Part shown: positions 43,250 through 51,104 of the stretch, one piece after another
Position numbering within the stretch: the first letter of the stretch is position 1
Layout: each line of letters opens with the position of its first letter
From: Mycolicibacterium aurum
GTDB lineage: Bacteria; Actinomycetota; Actinomycetes; Mycobacteriales; Mycobacteriaceae
Direction: 5' to 3'
Assembly: GCA_900078775.1 (NCBI GenBank)
Contig: LT549889.1
Span: 3,782,001-3,846,000, forward strand
DNA length: 64,000 nt
Notes under the pieces: model-generated
The model's database searches: none
What the model was told of the DNA's origin: nothing
What the model saw: the letters and a program-made list of their open reading frames with translations, nothing else
Translations under genes and position numbers: made by a program

Positions 43250-44182
43250 ATGCGGTCGATCTGGAAAGGCTCGGTCTCCTTCGGTCTGGTCAACGTGCCG
43301 GTCAAGGTTTACAGCGCGACCGAGGACCACGACATCAAGTTCCACCAGGTGCACGCGAAGGACAACGGGCGGATCCGCTACAAGCGGGTGTGCGAGGTCT
43401 GCGGCGAGGTGGTCGAGTACCGCGACATCGCGAAGGCCTTCGACTCCGATGACGGGCAGACGGTCATCATCACCGACGAGGACATCGCCACACTGCCCGA
43501 GGAGCGCAGCCGCGAGATCGAGGTGGTCGAGTTCGTGCCCGCCGAACAGCTCGACCCGATGATGTACGACAAGAGCTATTTCCTGGAGCCCGACTCAAAA
43601 TCCACCAAATCGTATGTGCTGCTGGCCAAGACGCTGGCCGAGACGGACCGGGTGGCGATCGTGCATTTCGCGCTGCGCAACAAGACCCGGCTGGCGGCGT
43701 TGCGGGTCAAGGACTTCAGCAAGCGCGACGTCATGGTGATCCACACCCTGCTGTGGCCCGACGAGATCCGCGACCCGGACTTCCCGTCGCTGGACAAGGA
43801 AGTCGAGATCAAGCCGGCCGAGTTGAAGATGGCCGGCCAGGTCGTCGAATCGATGACCGACGACTTCAAGCCCGACGAGTTCCGCGACGATTACCAGGAG
43901 CAATTGCACGAGTTGGTGCAGGCGAAACTCGAAGGCGGCGAGGCGTTTACCGTCGAGGAGCAGCCCACCGATCTGGACGAGACCGAGGATGTCTCCGATC
44001 TGCTGGCCAAGCTGGAGGCCAGTGTGAAGGCCCGCGGGGGCTCATCGAACAGGAGCAAGTCCGACGAGGACGACGAGGCTCCGGCCAAGAAGACGGCGAA
44101 GAAAGCCCCGGCTAAGAAGACCACCGCCAAGAAATCCCCGGCCAAGAAGACGCCCGCGAAGAAGGCCGCTGCAAAGAAGTAG
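43250..44182 (+). CDS. ku: Non-homologous end-joining protein Ku
   Basis: Homodimeric ring protein that binds DNA ends and recruits LigD. It is 310 aa, starting MRSIWKGSVSFGLVNVPVK, with the Ku core about residues 1-250. The C-terminal 35 residues are a lysine/alanine/proline repeat (PAKKTAKKAPAKK type), which M. tuberculosis Ku lacks but M. smegmatis-type Ku has; such tails bind DNA and help Ku thread inward. The ATG at 43250 is divergent from ligD with a 55-base shared region. The longer frame upstream overlaps ligD and is rejected. Confidence 0.96.
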   Translation: MRSIWKGSVSFGLVNVPVKVYSATEDHDIKFHQVHAKDNGRIRYKRVCEVCGEVVEYRDIAKAFDSDDGQTVIITDEDIATLPEERSREIEVVEFVPAEQLDPMMYDKSYFLEPDSKSTKSYVLLAKTLAETDRVAIVHFALRNKTRLAALRVKDFSKRDVMVIHTLLWPDEIRDPDFPSLDKEVEIKPAELKMAGQVVESMTDDFKPDEFRDDYQEQLHELVQAKLEGGEAFTVEEQPTDLDETEDVSDLLAKLEASVKARGGSSNRSKSDEDDEAPAKKTAKKAPAKKTTAKKSPAKKTPAKKAAAKK

Positions 44183-44234
44183 CCACGCCCCGGCGCCAAC
44201 GACCGGACCGGGAGAACTGGCCGGCCGGCTAAAT

Positions 44235-44248
44235 TAGAACGTGTTCCA
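44235..44248. promoter_or_regulatory. KstR-type operator upstream of the SDR gene
   Basis: TAGAACGTGTTCCA fits the KstR consensus TNNAACNNGTTNNA at all six defined core bases and both flanks. It lies about 66 bases upstream of the SDR start, in the gap after ku. A TACGGT element at 44279-44284 may be the -10. This makes the downstream two-gene operon a second candidate KstR target in the window. Confidence 0.75.
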
Positions 44249-44313
44249 GAAACCCCACACCCGGTCCGCGCGGCCTTGCTACGGTGACGCCGACACCGAG
44301 AGATGAGGCGTGC

Positions 44314-45105
44314 ATGATCCTGGACAGATTCCGACTCGACGATCAGGTGGCCGTGGTCACCGGTGCCGGCCGCGGACTGGGTGCCGCGATCGCCGTCGCC
44401 TTCGCCGAAGCCGGTGCGGACGTGGTGATCGCGGCCCGCACCGAGTCCCAACTCGAAGAGGTCGCCGAGCAGGTGGCCGCGGCCGGGCGGCGGGCGCACA
44501 TCGTGGTGGCCGACCTGGCCCACCCGGAGACCACCGCATCCCTGGCGCAGCAGGCGGTGGATGCCTTCGGGAAACTAGACATCGTCGTCAACAACGTCGG
44601 CGGCACCATGCCCGGGCCGCTGCTGGACACGTCCACCAAGGACCTCAGGGACGCGTTCACCTTCAACGTGGGCACCGCCCACGCGCTGACCACCGCCGCG
44701 GTGCCGCTGATGCTGGAGCATTCCGGCGGCGGGTCGATCATCAACATCACCTCCACCATGGGACGCCTCGCTGGGCGCGCCTTCGCCGCCTACGGCACCG
44801 CCAAGGCCGCGCTCGCGCACTACACCCGGCTCTCCGCCCTGGACCTGTGCCCGCGGATCCGGGTGAACGCGATCGCTCCCGGATCGATCCTCACCTCGGC
44901 CCTGGACGTGGTGGCCTCCAACGACGCACTGCGGGAGCCGATGGAGAAGGCCACCCCGATGCGCCGCCTCGGCGACCCCGCCGACATCGCCGCGGCCGCC
45001 GTCTATCTGGCCTCCCCGGCCTCGAGCTATCTGACCGGCAAGACCCTGGAGGTCGACGGCGGCCTCACCTTCCCCAACCTCGACCTGCCGATCCCCGACC
45101 TGTAA
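44314..45105 (+). CDS. Short-chain dehydrogenase/reductase, Rv0927c-like
   Basis: Classical SDR of 263 aa. The cofactor motif TGAGRGLGAAIAV is at about residues 16-28, NNVGG near residue 92, the catalytic Ser in NITSTMG near 142 and YGTAK near 160. FASTA-type family membership includes hydroxyacyl or steroid dehydrogenases; the KstR box upstream argues for a sterol-catabolic step. In M. tuberculosis Rv0927c and Rv0926c form the same pair. It starts at ATG 44314, with a GAGATGAGG ribosome region upstream, and ends 8 bases before the next gene. Confidence 0.88.
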   Translation: MILDRFRLDDQVAVVTGAGRGLGAAIAVAFAEAGADVVIAARTESQLEEVAEQVAAAGRRAHIVVADLAHPETTASLAQQAVDAFGKLDIVVNNVGGTMPGPLLDTSTKDLRDAFTFNVGTAHALTTAAVPLMLEHSGGGSIINITSTMGRLAGRAFAAYGTAKAALAHYTRLSALDLCPRIRVNAIAPGSILTSALDVVASNDALREPMEKATPMRRLGDPADIAAAAVYLASPASSYLTGKTLEVDGGLTFPNLDLPIPDL

Positions 45106-45113
45106 GGACACCC

Positions 45114-46202
45114 ATGAGCATTCGCGTCGCCGCAATCGGCACCGGGAACGTCGGCCGCCACGCCCTGACCCAGCTCATCGAGGACCCGCGGTACGAGCTG
45201 GTCGGCGTCTGGGTGTCCTCGGCGGCCAAGGCCGGCCGCGACGCGGGTGAGCTCGCCGGACTGCCGGCCTCCACCGGCGTCGCCGCCACCGCCGATCTCG
45301 ACGAGATCATCGCCGCCGAACCGGACTGCGCGGTGTACACCGCGATGGCCGACAACCGGCTGCCCGACGCGCTGGAGGACTATCGGCGACTGCTGGCGGC
45401 CGGGATCAACGTGGTCGGCAGCTCCGCGGTGTTCCTGCAGTACCCCTGGCAGGTGCTGCCCGCCGAACTCGTCGCGCCCATCGAGGACGCCGCGAAGGCG
45501 GGATCGTCGAGCATCTACGTCAACGGCATCGACCCCGGTTTCGCGAATGACCTTCTGCCCCTTGCTCTCGCGGGCACCTGCCAGAGCATCGAGCAGATCC
45601 GCTGTATGGAGATCGTGGACTACGCCACCTACGACAGCGCCACCGTGATGTTCGATGTGATGGGCTTCGGTAAGAGCCCGGACGAGCTGCCCATGCTGCT
45701 GCAGCCCGGTGTGCTCAGCCTGGCCTGGGGCTCGGTGGTCCGCCAGCTCGCCGCCGGCCTCGGCATCGAACTCGACGAGGTCACCGAGACCCATGTCCGG
45801 GTCCCGGCCCCGGAGGACTTCCGGATCGCGGCCGGCACCATCGCGCAAGGCACCACCGCGGCAATGCGTTTCGAGGTGCGCGGCATGGTCGACGGACACC
45901 CCGCCGTGGTGCTCGAACACGTCACCCGGCTGCGCGAGGACCTGTGCCCGGACTGGCCGCAGCCCGCCCAGGAGGGCGGCTCCTACCGCGTCGAGGTCAC
46001 CGGCGAACCGTGCTATGCACTCGACCTGTGCCTGAGCAGCCGCAAGGGCGACCACAACCACGCGGGACTGGTCGCCACCGCCGCCCGGGTGGTCAACGCG
46101 ATACCCGCCGTCGTCGCCGCGGAGCCCGGGATCCGGACCACCCTGGACCTGCCGCTCATCACCGGAAAAGGGTTGTACGCTGGACCTCAGCGCATCGCTT
46201 GA
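45114..46202 (+). CDS. DapB-fold dihydrodipicolinate reductase-like protein, Rv0926c-like
   Basis: A 362-aa NAD(P)-binding protein whose N-terminus (IRVAAIGTGNVGRHALTQLIEDPRYELVGVWV) resembles the dihydrodipicolinate reductase N-terminal fold, but the catalytic DapB C-terminal domain is replaced by another domain. In actinobacteria such proteins include 2,4-diaminopentanoate dehydrogenase-like and steroid-pathway members. It is 8 bases downstream of the SDR gene and probably shares its KstR-controlled transcript. The long in-frame extension upstream is an antiphase read through the SDR gene. Confidence 0.85.
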   Translation: MSIRVAAIGTGNVGRHALTQLIEDPRYELVGVWVSSAAKAGRDAGELAGLPASTGVAATADLDEIIAAEPDCAVYTAMADNRLPDALEDYRRLLAAGINVVGSSAVFLQYPWQVLPAELVAPIEDAAKAGSSSIYVNGIDPGFANDLLPLALAGTCQSIEQIRCMEIVDYATYDSATVMFDVMGFGKSPDELPMLLQPGVLSLAWGSVVRQLAAGLGIELDEVTETHVRVPAPEDFRIAAGTIAQGTTAAMRFEVRGMVDGHPAVVLEHVTRLREDLCPDWPQPAQEGGSYRVEVTGEPCYALDLCLSSRKGDHNHAGLVATAARVVNAIPAVVAAEPGIRTTLDLPLITGKGLYAGPQRIA

Positions 46203-46304
46203 GGACAGGGGCCGCCTATGGCCGACACGGTTCACACACCCACCCGCTGAACGTCATTCGGCGACTCCTACATCCGAACTCACGGCCACCGTCAGGAGGC
46301 CATC

Positions 46305-46514
46305 ATGCGGATCCTCATCGCACCCGCACTCCTCGCCCTGGGACTCACCTTCGCACCCGTCGCCGCGGCGGTTCCCGAATGCGCCCAGGTCGGTGAGACC
46401 ACAACCCTGTGCAGCAGGCCCGGCCACGCCCAACTGACCACCTACCCCGCCCCGATGAACTACGGGCCGTGGCAATGGTGGTGGGGCTTGGGAGGGTTCT
46501 ACTTCGGCTGGTGA
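46305..46514 (+). CDS. Small secreted protein with Trp/Gly-rich C-terminus
   Basis: A 69-aa exported protein of unknown function. It has a signal peptide of about 22 residues (MRILIAPALLALGLTFAPVAAA). The mature 47 residues carry two cysteines (about 27 and 37) and end in PMNYGPWQWWWGLGGFYFGW, an aromatic- and glycine-rich tail that could insert in the outer envelope. It has a strong AGGAGG ribosome site 5 bases from the ATG, unusual in this window and a sign of efficient translation. The 100 bases upstream contain only a 10-codon frame (MADTVHTPTR). Confidence 0.7.
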   Translation: MRILIAPALLALGLTFAPVAAAVPECAQVGETTTLCSRPGHAQLTTYPAPMNYGPWQWWWGLGGFYFGW

Positions 46515-46533
46515 CGCCGGCAGACCTCGCCGG

Positions 46534-46586
46534 TTGACCAGACACAGATTTCGGCTAACCTAACTTTTCTATTCGTCACATAGAAA
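46534..46586 (+). promoter_or_regulatory. Putative mntH promoter with metal-regulator-like elements
   Basis: TTGACC (46534-46539), 16-base spacer, TAACCT (46556-46561) forms a plausible promoter. The -10 lies in GGCTAACCTAA (46553-46563), which equals the right half of the IdeR box but lacks its left half. Just downstream an inverted repeat TTTCTAT-N7-ATAGAAA (46566-46586) covers the start region of the transcript, a good position for a Mn-dependent (MntR/DtxR-family) repressor. The binding protein is inferred. Confidence 0.5.
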
Positions 46587-46595
46587 GGTGATGGG

Positions 46596-47828
46596 TTGCT
46601 GCCGGAGACCACTGCTGCGCCACGCACCCGGCCGGGCTGGTACCTGCTCGGGCCGGCCTTCGTCGCGGCCATCGCCTACGTCGACCCGGGCAACGTCGCC
46701 GCCAACGTCAGCGCCGGCGCCCAGTACGGCTTCCTGCTGGTCTGGGTGATCCTGGTCGCCAATGTGATGGCCGGCCTGGTGCAGTTCCTGTCCGCCAAGC
46801 TGGGCCTGGTCACCGGCCGCTCGCTGCCCGAGGCCGTCGCCGACCACACCCGCACCCGCGGCCGCGTCGCCTACTGGATCCAGGCCGAACTGGTCGCCAT
46901 GGCCACCGACCTCGCCGAGATCGTCGGCGGCGCGATCGCGCTGTACCTGCTGTTCGACCTGCCACTGCTGGTCGGCGGCATCATCACCGGCGCAGTCTCC
47001 CTCGGGCTACTGGCCGTGCAGAACCGCCGCGGGCAGCAGGTGTTCGAGCGGGTGATCACCGGTCTGCTGCTGATCATCGCGATCGGCTTCCTGACCAGCC
47101 TGTTCGTCGCCCCGCCCGCCGCCTCCGAGGTGGCATCCGGGCTGCTCCCCCGCTTCGACGGGGCCGAGAGCGTGCTGCTGGCCACCGCCATGTTGGGCGC
47201 CACCGTGATGCCGCACGCGGTGTACCTGCACTCCGGGCTGGCCCGCGACCGGCACGGCCACCTGGAGCCGGGGCCGGGACGCCAACGACTGCTGCGCATC
47301 ACCAAGTACGACGTCGGCGCGGCCATGCTGGTCGCGGGCGCGGTCAACCTGGCCATGCTGCTGGTGGCGGCCACCAACCTGCAGGGCATGGAGAACACCG
47401 ACTCGATCGAGGGTGCGCACGCCGCGGTCAGCAGCGAACTCGGGCCCACGGTGGCGCTGTTCTTCGCGATCGGGCTGCTGGCCTCCGGGCTGGCCTCCAC
47501 CTCGGTCGGCGCCTACGCCGGTGCGATGATCATGTCCGGTCTGCTCAAGCGCACCTACCCGCTACTGCTGCGCCGGCTGGTCACCCTGGTCCCCGCCCTG
47601 ATCATCCTCGCCATCGGTGTGGACCCCAGCCGCGCACTGGTGCTCTCCCAGGTGGTGCTGTCCTTCGGCATCCCGTTCGCGCTGATCCCGTTGATCCGGC
47701 TGACCAGCAACCGCACCCTGATGGGCGCGGACACCAACCACCGGGTGACCACGGGCCTAGGCTGGCTGGTGGCCGGTGTGATCACCGTGCTGAACGTCGT
47801 ACTGATCTATCTGACCGTCCGGGGCTGA
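46596..47828 (+). CDS. mntH: NRAMP-family Mn2+/divalent metal transporter
   Basis: Proton-coupled divalent metal importer, 410 aa, with eleven predicted helices, inner membrane. The TM1 metal-binding motif AYVDPGNVAANVSAG is near residue 28 and the TM6 motif ATVMPHAVYLHSG near residue 206; both hold the ligand residues. M. tuberculosis Rv0924c (mntH/Mramp) occupies the same position. The start is TTG 46596, after AAAGGTGATGGG; no in-frame ATG is close and the nearby ATG at 46591 is in another frame. Regulation by manganese or iron is likely from the upstream elements. Confidence 0.93.
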   Translation: MLPETTAAPRTRPGWYLLGPAFVAAIAYVDPGNVAANVSAGAQYGFLLVWVILVANVMAGLVQFLSAKLGLVTGRSLPEAVADHTRTRGRVAYWIQAELVAMATDLAEIVGGAIALYLLFDLPLLVGGIITGAVSLGLLAVQNRRGQQVFERVITGLLLIIAIGFLTSLFVAPPAASEVASGLLPRFDGAESVLLATAMLGATVMPHAVYLHSGLARDRHGHLEPGPGRQRLLRITKYDVGAAMLVAGAVNLAMLLVAATNLQGMENTDSIEGAHAAVSSELGPTVALFFAIGLLASGLASTSVGAYAGAMIMSGLLKRTYPLLLRRLVTLVPALIILAIGVDPSRALVLSQVVLSFGIPFALIPLIRLTSNRTLMGADTNHRVTTGLGWLVAGVITVLNVVLIYLTVRG

Positions 47829-47836
47829 CCAATCCA

Positions 47837-48895
47837 GTGCTGAACCATCTGTATTTCGCGTACGGATCCAATCTGTGCGTGCACCAGATGACGCGGCGCT
47901 GCCCCGATGCCACCGATCCCCGCCCGGCCACCCTGGCCGACCACGATTGGCTGATCAACGAGCGGGGCGTGGCGACCGTCGAACCGGCCGCCGGGGCCGT
48001 CGTGCACGGGGTGCTGTGGCGCCTGAGCGACCACGACCTGACGGTGCTCGACAGCGCCGAGGGCGTCCCGATCCGGTACCGCCGCAACCGCCTGCAGGTG
48101 CACACCGCCGACGGGCCGGACCCGGCCTGGGTCTACATCGACCCGCGGGTGGAGCCCGGCCCGCCCCGGCCGGGCTACCTGGAACGGATCATCGACGGGG
48201 CACGGCACCACGGGCTGCCCCAGCGCTGGCTGGATTTCCTGCACCGGTGGGATCCGGCGACCTGGCCGAGCCGGCCCCCCGAACCCGATTTAACCGCCCC
48301 GCAATCGCTTTCCGACCTGCTCGCCGACCCCGAGGTCGTGGAGCACAGCACCCTGGCCTCCCGGTTCGGGTTTCTCGCCATCCACGGCGGCGGCCTGGAA
48401 CAGATGACCGATGTCATCGCCGAACGCGCCGCCCGCGCCTGCGGGGCGTCGGTGTACACGGTGCGCCACCCGCGCGGCTACCCGCATCACCTGTCCTCCC
48501 GGCTGTACCGGCCCGCCGAATCGGAGGCTCTGGCCGCGTTCCTCGGCCACGCCGACACCGTGATCTCGCTGCACGGCTACGGCCGCATCGGGCGAAGCAC
48601 CCAGCTGCTGGCCGGCGGCGGCAACCGGGAGCTGGCCGGGCAGCTGGCGCGACACCTCGACGTGCCGGGCCACCAGCTGATCACCGACCTGGATTCCATC
48701 CCCCGCGAGTTGCGCGGCCTGCACCCGGACAACCCGGTGAACCTGCCGCGCCGCGGCGGTGTGCAACTCGAACTGCCGCCGCGGGTGCGCGGCATCAGCC
48801 CACGCAGCGGCATGGCCGGCGAGGACGGCCTGACCCCGGCGACCTCGGCCTTGATCGACGGTCTGGCGGCCGCCGCGCGCGCCTGGCCGGGCTGA
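47837..48895 (+). CDS. Gamma-glutamylcyclotransferase-like domain fused to poly-gamma-glutamate hydrolase domain
   Basis: A 352-aa two-domain protein. The N-terminal domain (about 1-115) has the gamma-glutamylcyclotransferase YGSNL motif at residues 9-13 and the AIG2-like fold. The C-terminal domain (about 165-345) resembles the phage-derived poly-gamma-glutamate hydrolase family (AIHGGGLEQMTDVIAERAA, VISLHGYGR, RGGVQLELPPRVRG), zinc peptidases. Both act on gamma-glutamyl bonds, so a joint role on gamma-glutamyl peptides or polymers is inferred. It starts with GTG 47837, 8 bases after mntH. The C-terminal His/Glu ligands are intact. Confidence 0.8.
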   Translation: MLNHLYFAYGSNLCVHQMTRRCPDATDPRPATLADHDWLINERGVATVEPAAGAVVHGVLWRLSDHDLTVLDSAEGVPIRYRRNRLQVHTADGPDPAWVYIDPRVEPGPPRPGYLERIIDGARHHGLPQRWLDFLHRWDPATWPSRPPEPDLTAPQSLSDLLADPEVVEHSTLASRFGFLAIHGGGLEQMTDVIAERAARACGASVYTVRHPRGYPHHLSSRLYRPAESEALAAFLGHADTVISLHGYGRIGRSTQLLAGGGNRELAGQLARHLDVPGHQLITDLDSIPRELRGLHPDNPVNLPRRGGVQLELPPRVRGISPRSGMAGEDGLTPATSALIDGLAAAARAWPG

Positions 48896-48908
48896 TCTCC
48901 GCGACGAC

Positions 48909-48935
48909 CCATCCGGTCCGGCAACGGCGCCGAAT
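48909..48935 (+). promoter_or_regulatory. SigK-type promoter upstream of the DUF1365 gene
   Basis: CCATCC, a 15-base spacer and CCGAAT match both hexamers of the mycobacterial SigK promoter consensus exactly, with a spacer one or two bases shorter than usually given. It lies 16 bases before the ATG of the DUF1365 gene and just after the stop of the previous gene. A SigK-dependent promoter here would make the DUF1365-sigK-rskA operon autoregulated. Confidence 0.65.
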
Positions 48936-48951
48936 ACCGGTTGTGGACCCG

Positions 48952-49710
48952 ATGAACGAAGACGCCGGCAGCGCTGCCGTGCTCTATCGCACCCGGATCG
49001 GGCATATCCGGCGCGCGCCGTTGCGCGACGAATTCCGGCACCGCAGTTACAGCTGGTACGTCGACCTCGACGAGCTGCCCCGGCTGCCGGTCTGGTTGCG
49101 CCCCTTCGCCGATTTCCGCGCCGACGACCACTTCCCCGACGACCCGGCCGGACCGCCCACCCTGCGCGGACGGGTCGACGCGTTCCTGGCCGGGCACGGC
49201 ATCGCCCTGACCGGCGGCCGCGTCACCGCGCTGCTGCACGCCCGCGTGCTGGGCCACGGGTTCAACCCGCTCAGCGTGTTCTGGTGCCATGACGCCGACG
49301 GCGCCCTGCGACACGTCATCGTCGAGGTACACAACGCCGACACCGGTGGGCACGCCTATCTGGTGCCGCCGACCGAGACCGGACCCGCGGCGGTGGTCAA
49401 GCAGTTCTCGGCATCTCCGTTCAACGAGGTGGACGGCTACTACCTGATCGACGCGCCGCGCCCGGGAGCCACCGCACAGCTGTCCATCTCCTGGCACCGC
49501 AACCAGAAGCTGATCTTCGCCGCCCGCCTCGACGGGCGGCGGGTGCCGGCCACCCCGGCCTCGGTGGCGCGCATGCAGCTCATCGCCCCGATGGCCCCGT
49601 TGGCGGGCGCCGTCCAGGGCCGGCTGCACGGCATCGCGCTGCGGCTGCGCGGACTGCCCACCGTCTCCACCAACCCGATGCCAGGACTGCGAAAGGCGGC
49701 TCACCTGTGA
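48952..49710 (+). CDS. DUF1365 family protein, Rv0448c-like
   Basis: A 252-aa protein of the DUF1365 family, commonly linked to cyclopropane-fatty-acid and oxidoreductase genes. Typical motifs are RTRIGHIRRAPLRDEFRHRSYSWYVDLDEL (about residues 14-43), LGHGFNPLSVFWCHD near residue 103 and SPFNEVDGYYLI near 160. In M. tuberculosis the sigK operon is Rv0449c-Rv0448c-ufaA1-Rv0446c-sigK-rskA; here only this gene precedes sigK. Start: ATG 48952, with an in-frame GTG at 48943 as alternative. The open frame further upstream is an antiphase shadow. Confidence 0.88.
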   Translation: MNEDAGSAAVLYRTRIGHIRRAPLRDEFRHRSYSWYVDLDELPRLPVWLRPFADFRADDHFPDDPAGPPTLRGRVDAFLAGHGIALTGGRVTALLHARVLGHGFNPLSVFWCHDADGALRHVIVEVHNADTGGHAYLVPPTETGPAAVVKQFSASPFNEVDGYYLIDAPRPGATAQLSISWHRNQKLIFAARLDGRRVPATPASVARMQLIAPMAPLAGAVQGRLHGIALRLRGLPTVSTNPMPGLRKAAHL

Positions 49711-49770
49711 TGGTCGAAACCACTGCACGACAAGGTGATTCAGGGTCGTGCGCTAGCAGAGGTCGGCGAT
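49710..49770 (+). pseudogene. Possible 5' remnant of a cyclopropane-synthase-like gene (ufaA1)
   Basis: A 20-codon frame, MVETTARQGDSGSCASRGRR, begins at an ATG overlapping the DUF1365 stop and ends at the TGA that overlaps the sigK start. Its first residues resemble the N-terminus expected for UfaA1-type proteins (which begin MTVETSQ in M. tuberculosis), and ufaA1 stands at this position in other mycobacteria. It may be what is left after an in-operon deletion. The match is short and could be chance. Confidence 0.3.
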
Positions 49771-50380
49771 GACGCTGGCCGGGAACCCGGTGTTGCGCAC
49801 CGAAGCCGAGTCGACGGCGGCTACGCTGACCGATGTGACGGCAGACCTGGACGCCCTGTTGCGCCGGATGGCGCAGCGCGACGTCGACGCCTTCGCCGAG
49901 TTCTACGACCAGACCCGCGCCCGGGTGTACGGCCTGGTCACCCGGGTGCTGCGCGATCCCGGGTACAGCGAGGAAACCACCCAGGACATCTACCTGCAGG
50001 TGTGGCGCAACGCCGCGGACTACAACCCGTCGGCGGGTAGCCCGCTGTCCTGGCTGATGACCGTTGCGCACCGCCGCGCGGTGGACCGGGTGCGCTCCGA
50101 GCAGGCCGCCACCGACCGGGAGTCCCGGTACGGCGCGGCCACCGTCGAACTCCCGATGGACCACGTCGCCGAGGGCGTCCTCAGTCGCGATGAACAGCGT
50201 CAGGTCACGGCCTGTCTGGACAGCCTGACCGACCGGCAACGCGAATGCATCCAACTGGCCTACTACGAGGGGCTGACCTACGTCCAGGTCTCGGCGCGGC
50301 TGTCGGCGAACCTGGCCACCATCAAATCCCGGATGCGCGACGCCATCCGCGGGCTGCGCAAGTGCCTGGGGGCGTCATGA
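49769..50380 (+). CDS. sigK: ECF RNA polymerase sigma factor SigK
   Basis: Extracytoplasmic-function sigma factor, 203 aa. Region 2 spans LDALLRRMAQRDVDAFAEFYD to LAWLMTVAHRRAVDRVRSEQ-type residues, and region 4 (LTDRQRECIQLAYYEGLTYVQVSARLSANLATIKSRMRDA) ends the protein; both are close to M. tuberculosis SigK. SigK controls mpt70/mpt83-type exported antigens and its own operon in other mycobacteria. The ATG 49769 is chosen; an internal GTG (VTADLDALLRR) could also start it. Stop overlaps rskA (ATGA). Confidence 0.93.
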   Translation: MTLAGNPVLRTEAESTAATLTDVTADLDALLRRMAQRDVDAFAEFYDQTRARVYGLVTRVLRDPGYSEETTQDIYLQVWRNAADYNPSAGSPLSWLMTVAHRRAVDRVRSEQAATDRESRYGAATVELPMDHVAEGVLSRDEQRQVTACLDSLTDRQRECIQLAYYEGLTYVQVSARLSANLATIKSRMRDAIRGLRKCLGAS

Positions 50381-51087
50381 GCACCCCGACCGACGACCTG
50401 CTGGAACTCGCGACGGCCTACGCCCTTCACGCCGTCGACGATGCCGAGCGCGCCGCCATCGAAGACCGGTTGCGGTCCGCCCCGGACGACATCTCCGGCG
50501 CATTCGACGTCGAGGTCCGCCAGGTCCGCGAGGCGATGGCACGGGTCTCGGCGAGCACCGCCGTCGAGCCACCATCGCATCTGCGCGACCGCGTGCTGAG
50601 CGCGGCCGCCGCGGACCCGGTGCGCCGGCTGCGCCCGCCCCGGCGGCGCTGGACCACCGCCGCGGTGGCCGCCGCCGCGGCCGTGGTGATCGGCGTCGGC
50701 ACCTTCGGTGTGGGCTGGTACCTGCGGCCGGCGCCGTCGGCGACCACCGCCGATCAGATCTTCGCCGCACCCGATGTGCGCACGGTGTCCGGCGAGATCC
50801 CGACCGGCGGCACCGCGACCGTGGTGTTCTCCCGGGAACGCAACGCCGGGGTGCTGGTGATGAACAACGTCAGCCCGCCGGAATCGGGCACCGTCTATCA
50901 GATGTGGCTGATCGACGAGGCCGGACCGCATTCGGCCGGCGTGATGGACGCCGGGGCGGTGGCCCCGTCCACCACCGCGGTGCTGCCCGATCTCGGGGAC
51001 TCCACGACACTGGCCTTCACCGTCGAACCGGGCACCGGTTCGCAACTGCCCACCGGCACACCGTTTGCGGCATTGCCGCTGAGCTGA
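50377..51087 (+). CDS. rskA: Anti-sigma-K factor RskA
   Basis: Membrane-embedded regulator that holds SigK inactive until cut by regulated proteolysis. It is 236 aa: an N-terminal cytoplasmic zinc-finger-like ASD region (residues 1-90, ELATAYALHAVDDAERAAIE), one transmembrane helix (about 93-113) and an extracytoplasmic RskA/anti-sigma-K C-terminal domain (FSRERNAGVLVMNNV, VYQMWLIDEAGP). The ATG overlaps the sigK stop by four bases. Cytosolic and extracellular domains look complete. Nothing suggests loss of function, unlike in some M. tuberculosis complex members. Confidence 0.93.
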   Translation: MSTPTDDLLELATAYALHAVDDAERAAIEDRLRSAPDDISGAFDVEVRQVREAMARVSASTAVEPPSHLRDRVLSAAAADPVRRLRPPRRRWTTAAVAAAAAVVIGVGTFGVGWYLRPAPSATTADQIFAAPDVRTVSGEIPTGGTATVVFSRERNAGVLVMNNVSPPESGTVYQMWLIDEAGPHSAGVMDAGAVAPSTTAVLPDLGDSTTLAFTVEPGTGSQLPTGTPFAALPLS

Positions 51088-51104
51088 GGCGCTACCGTCG
51101 GGGC

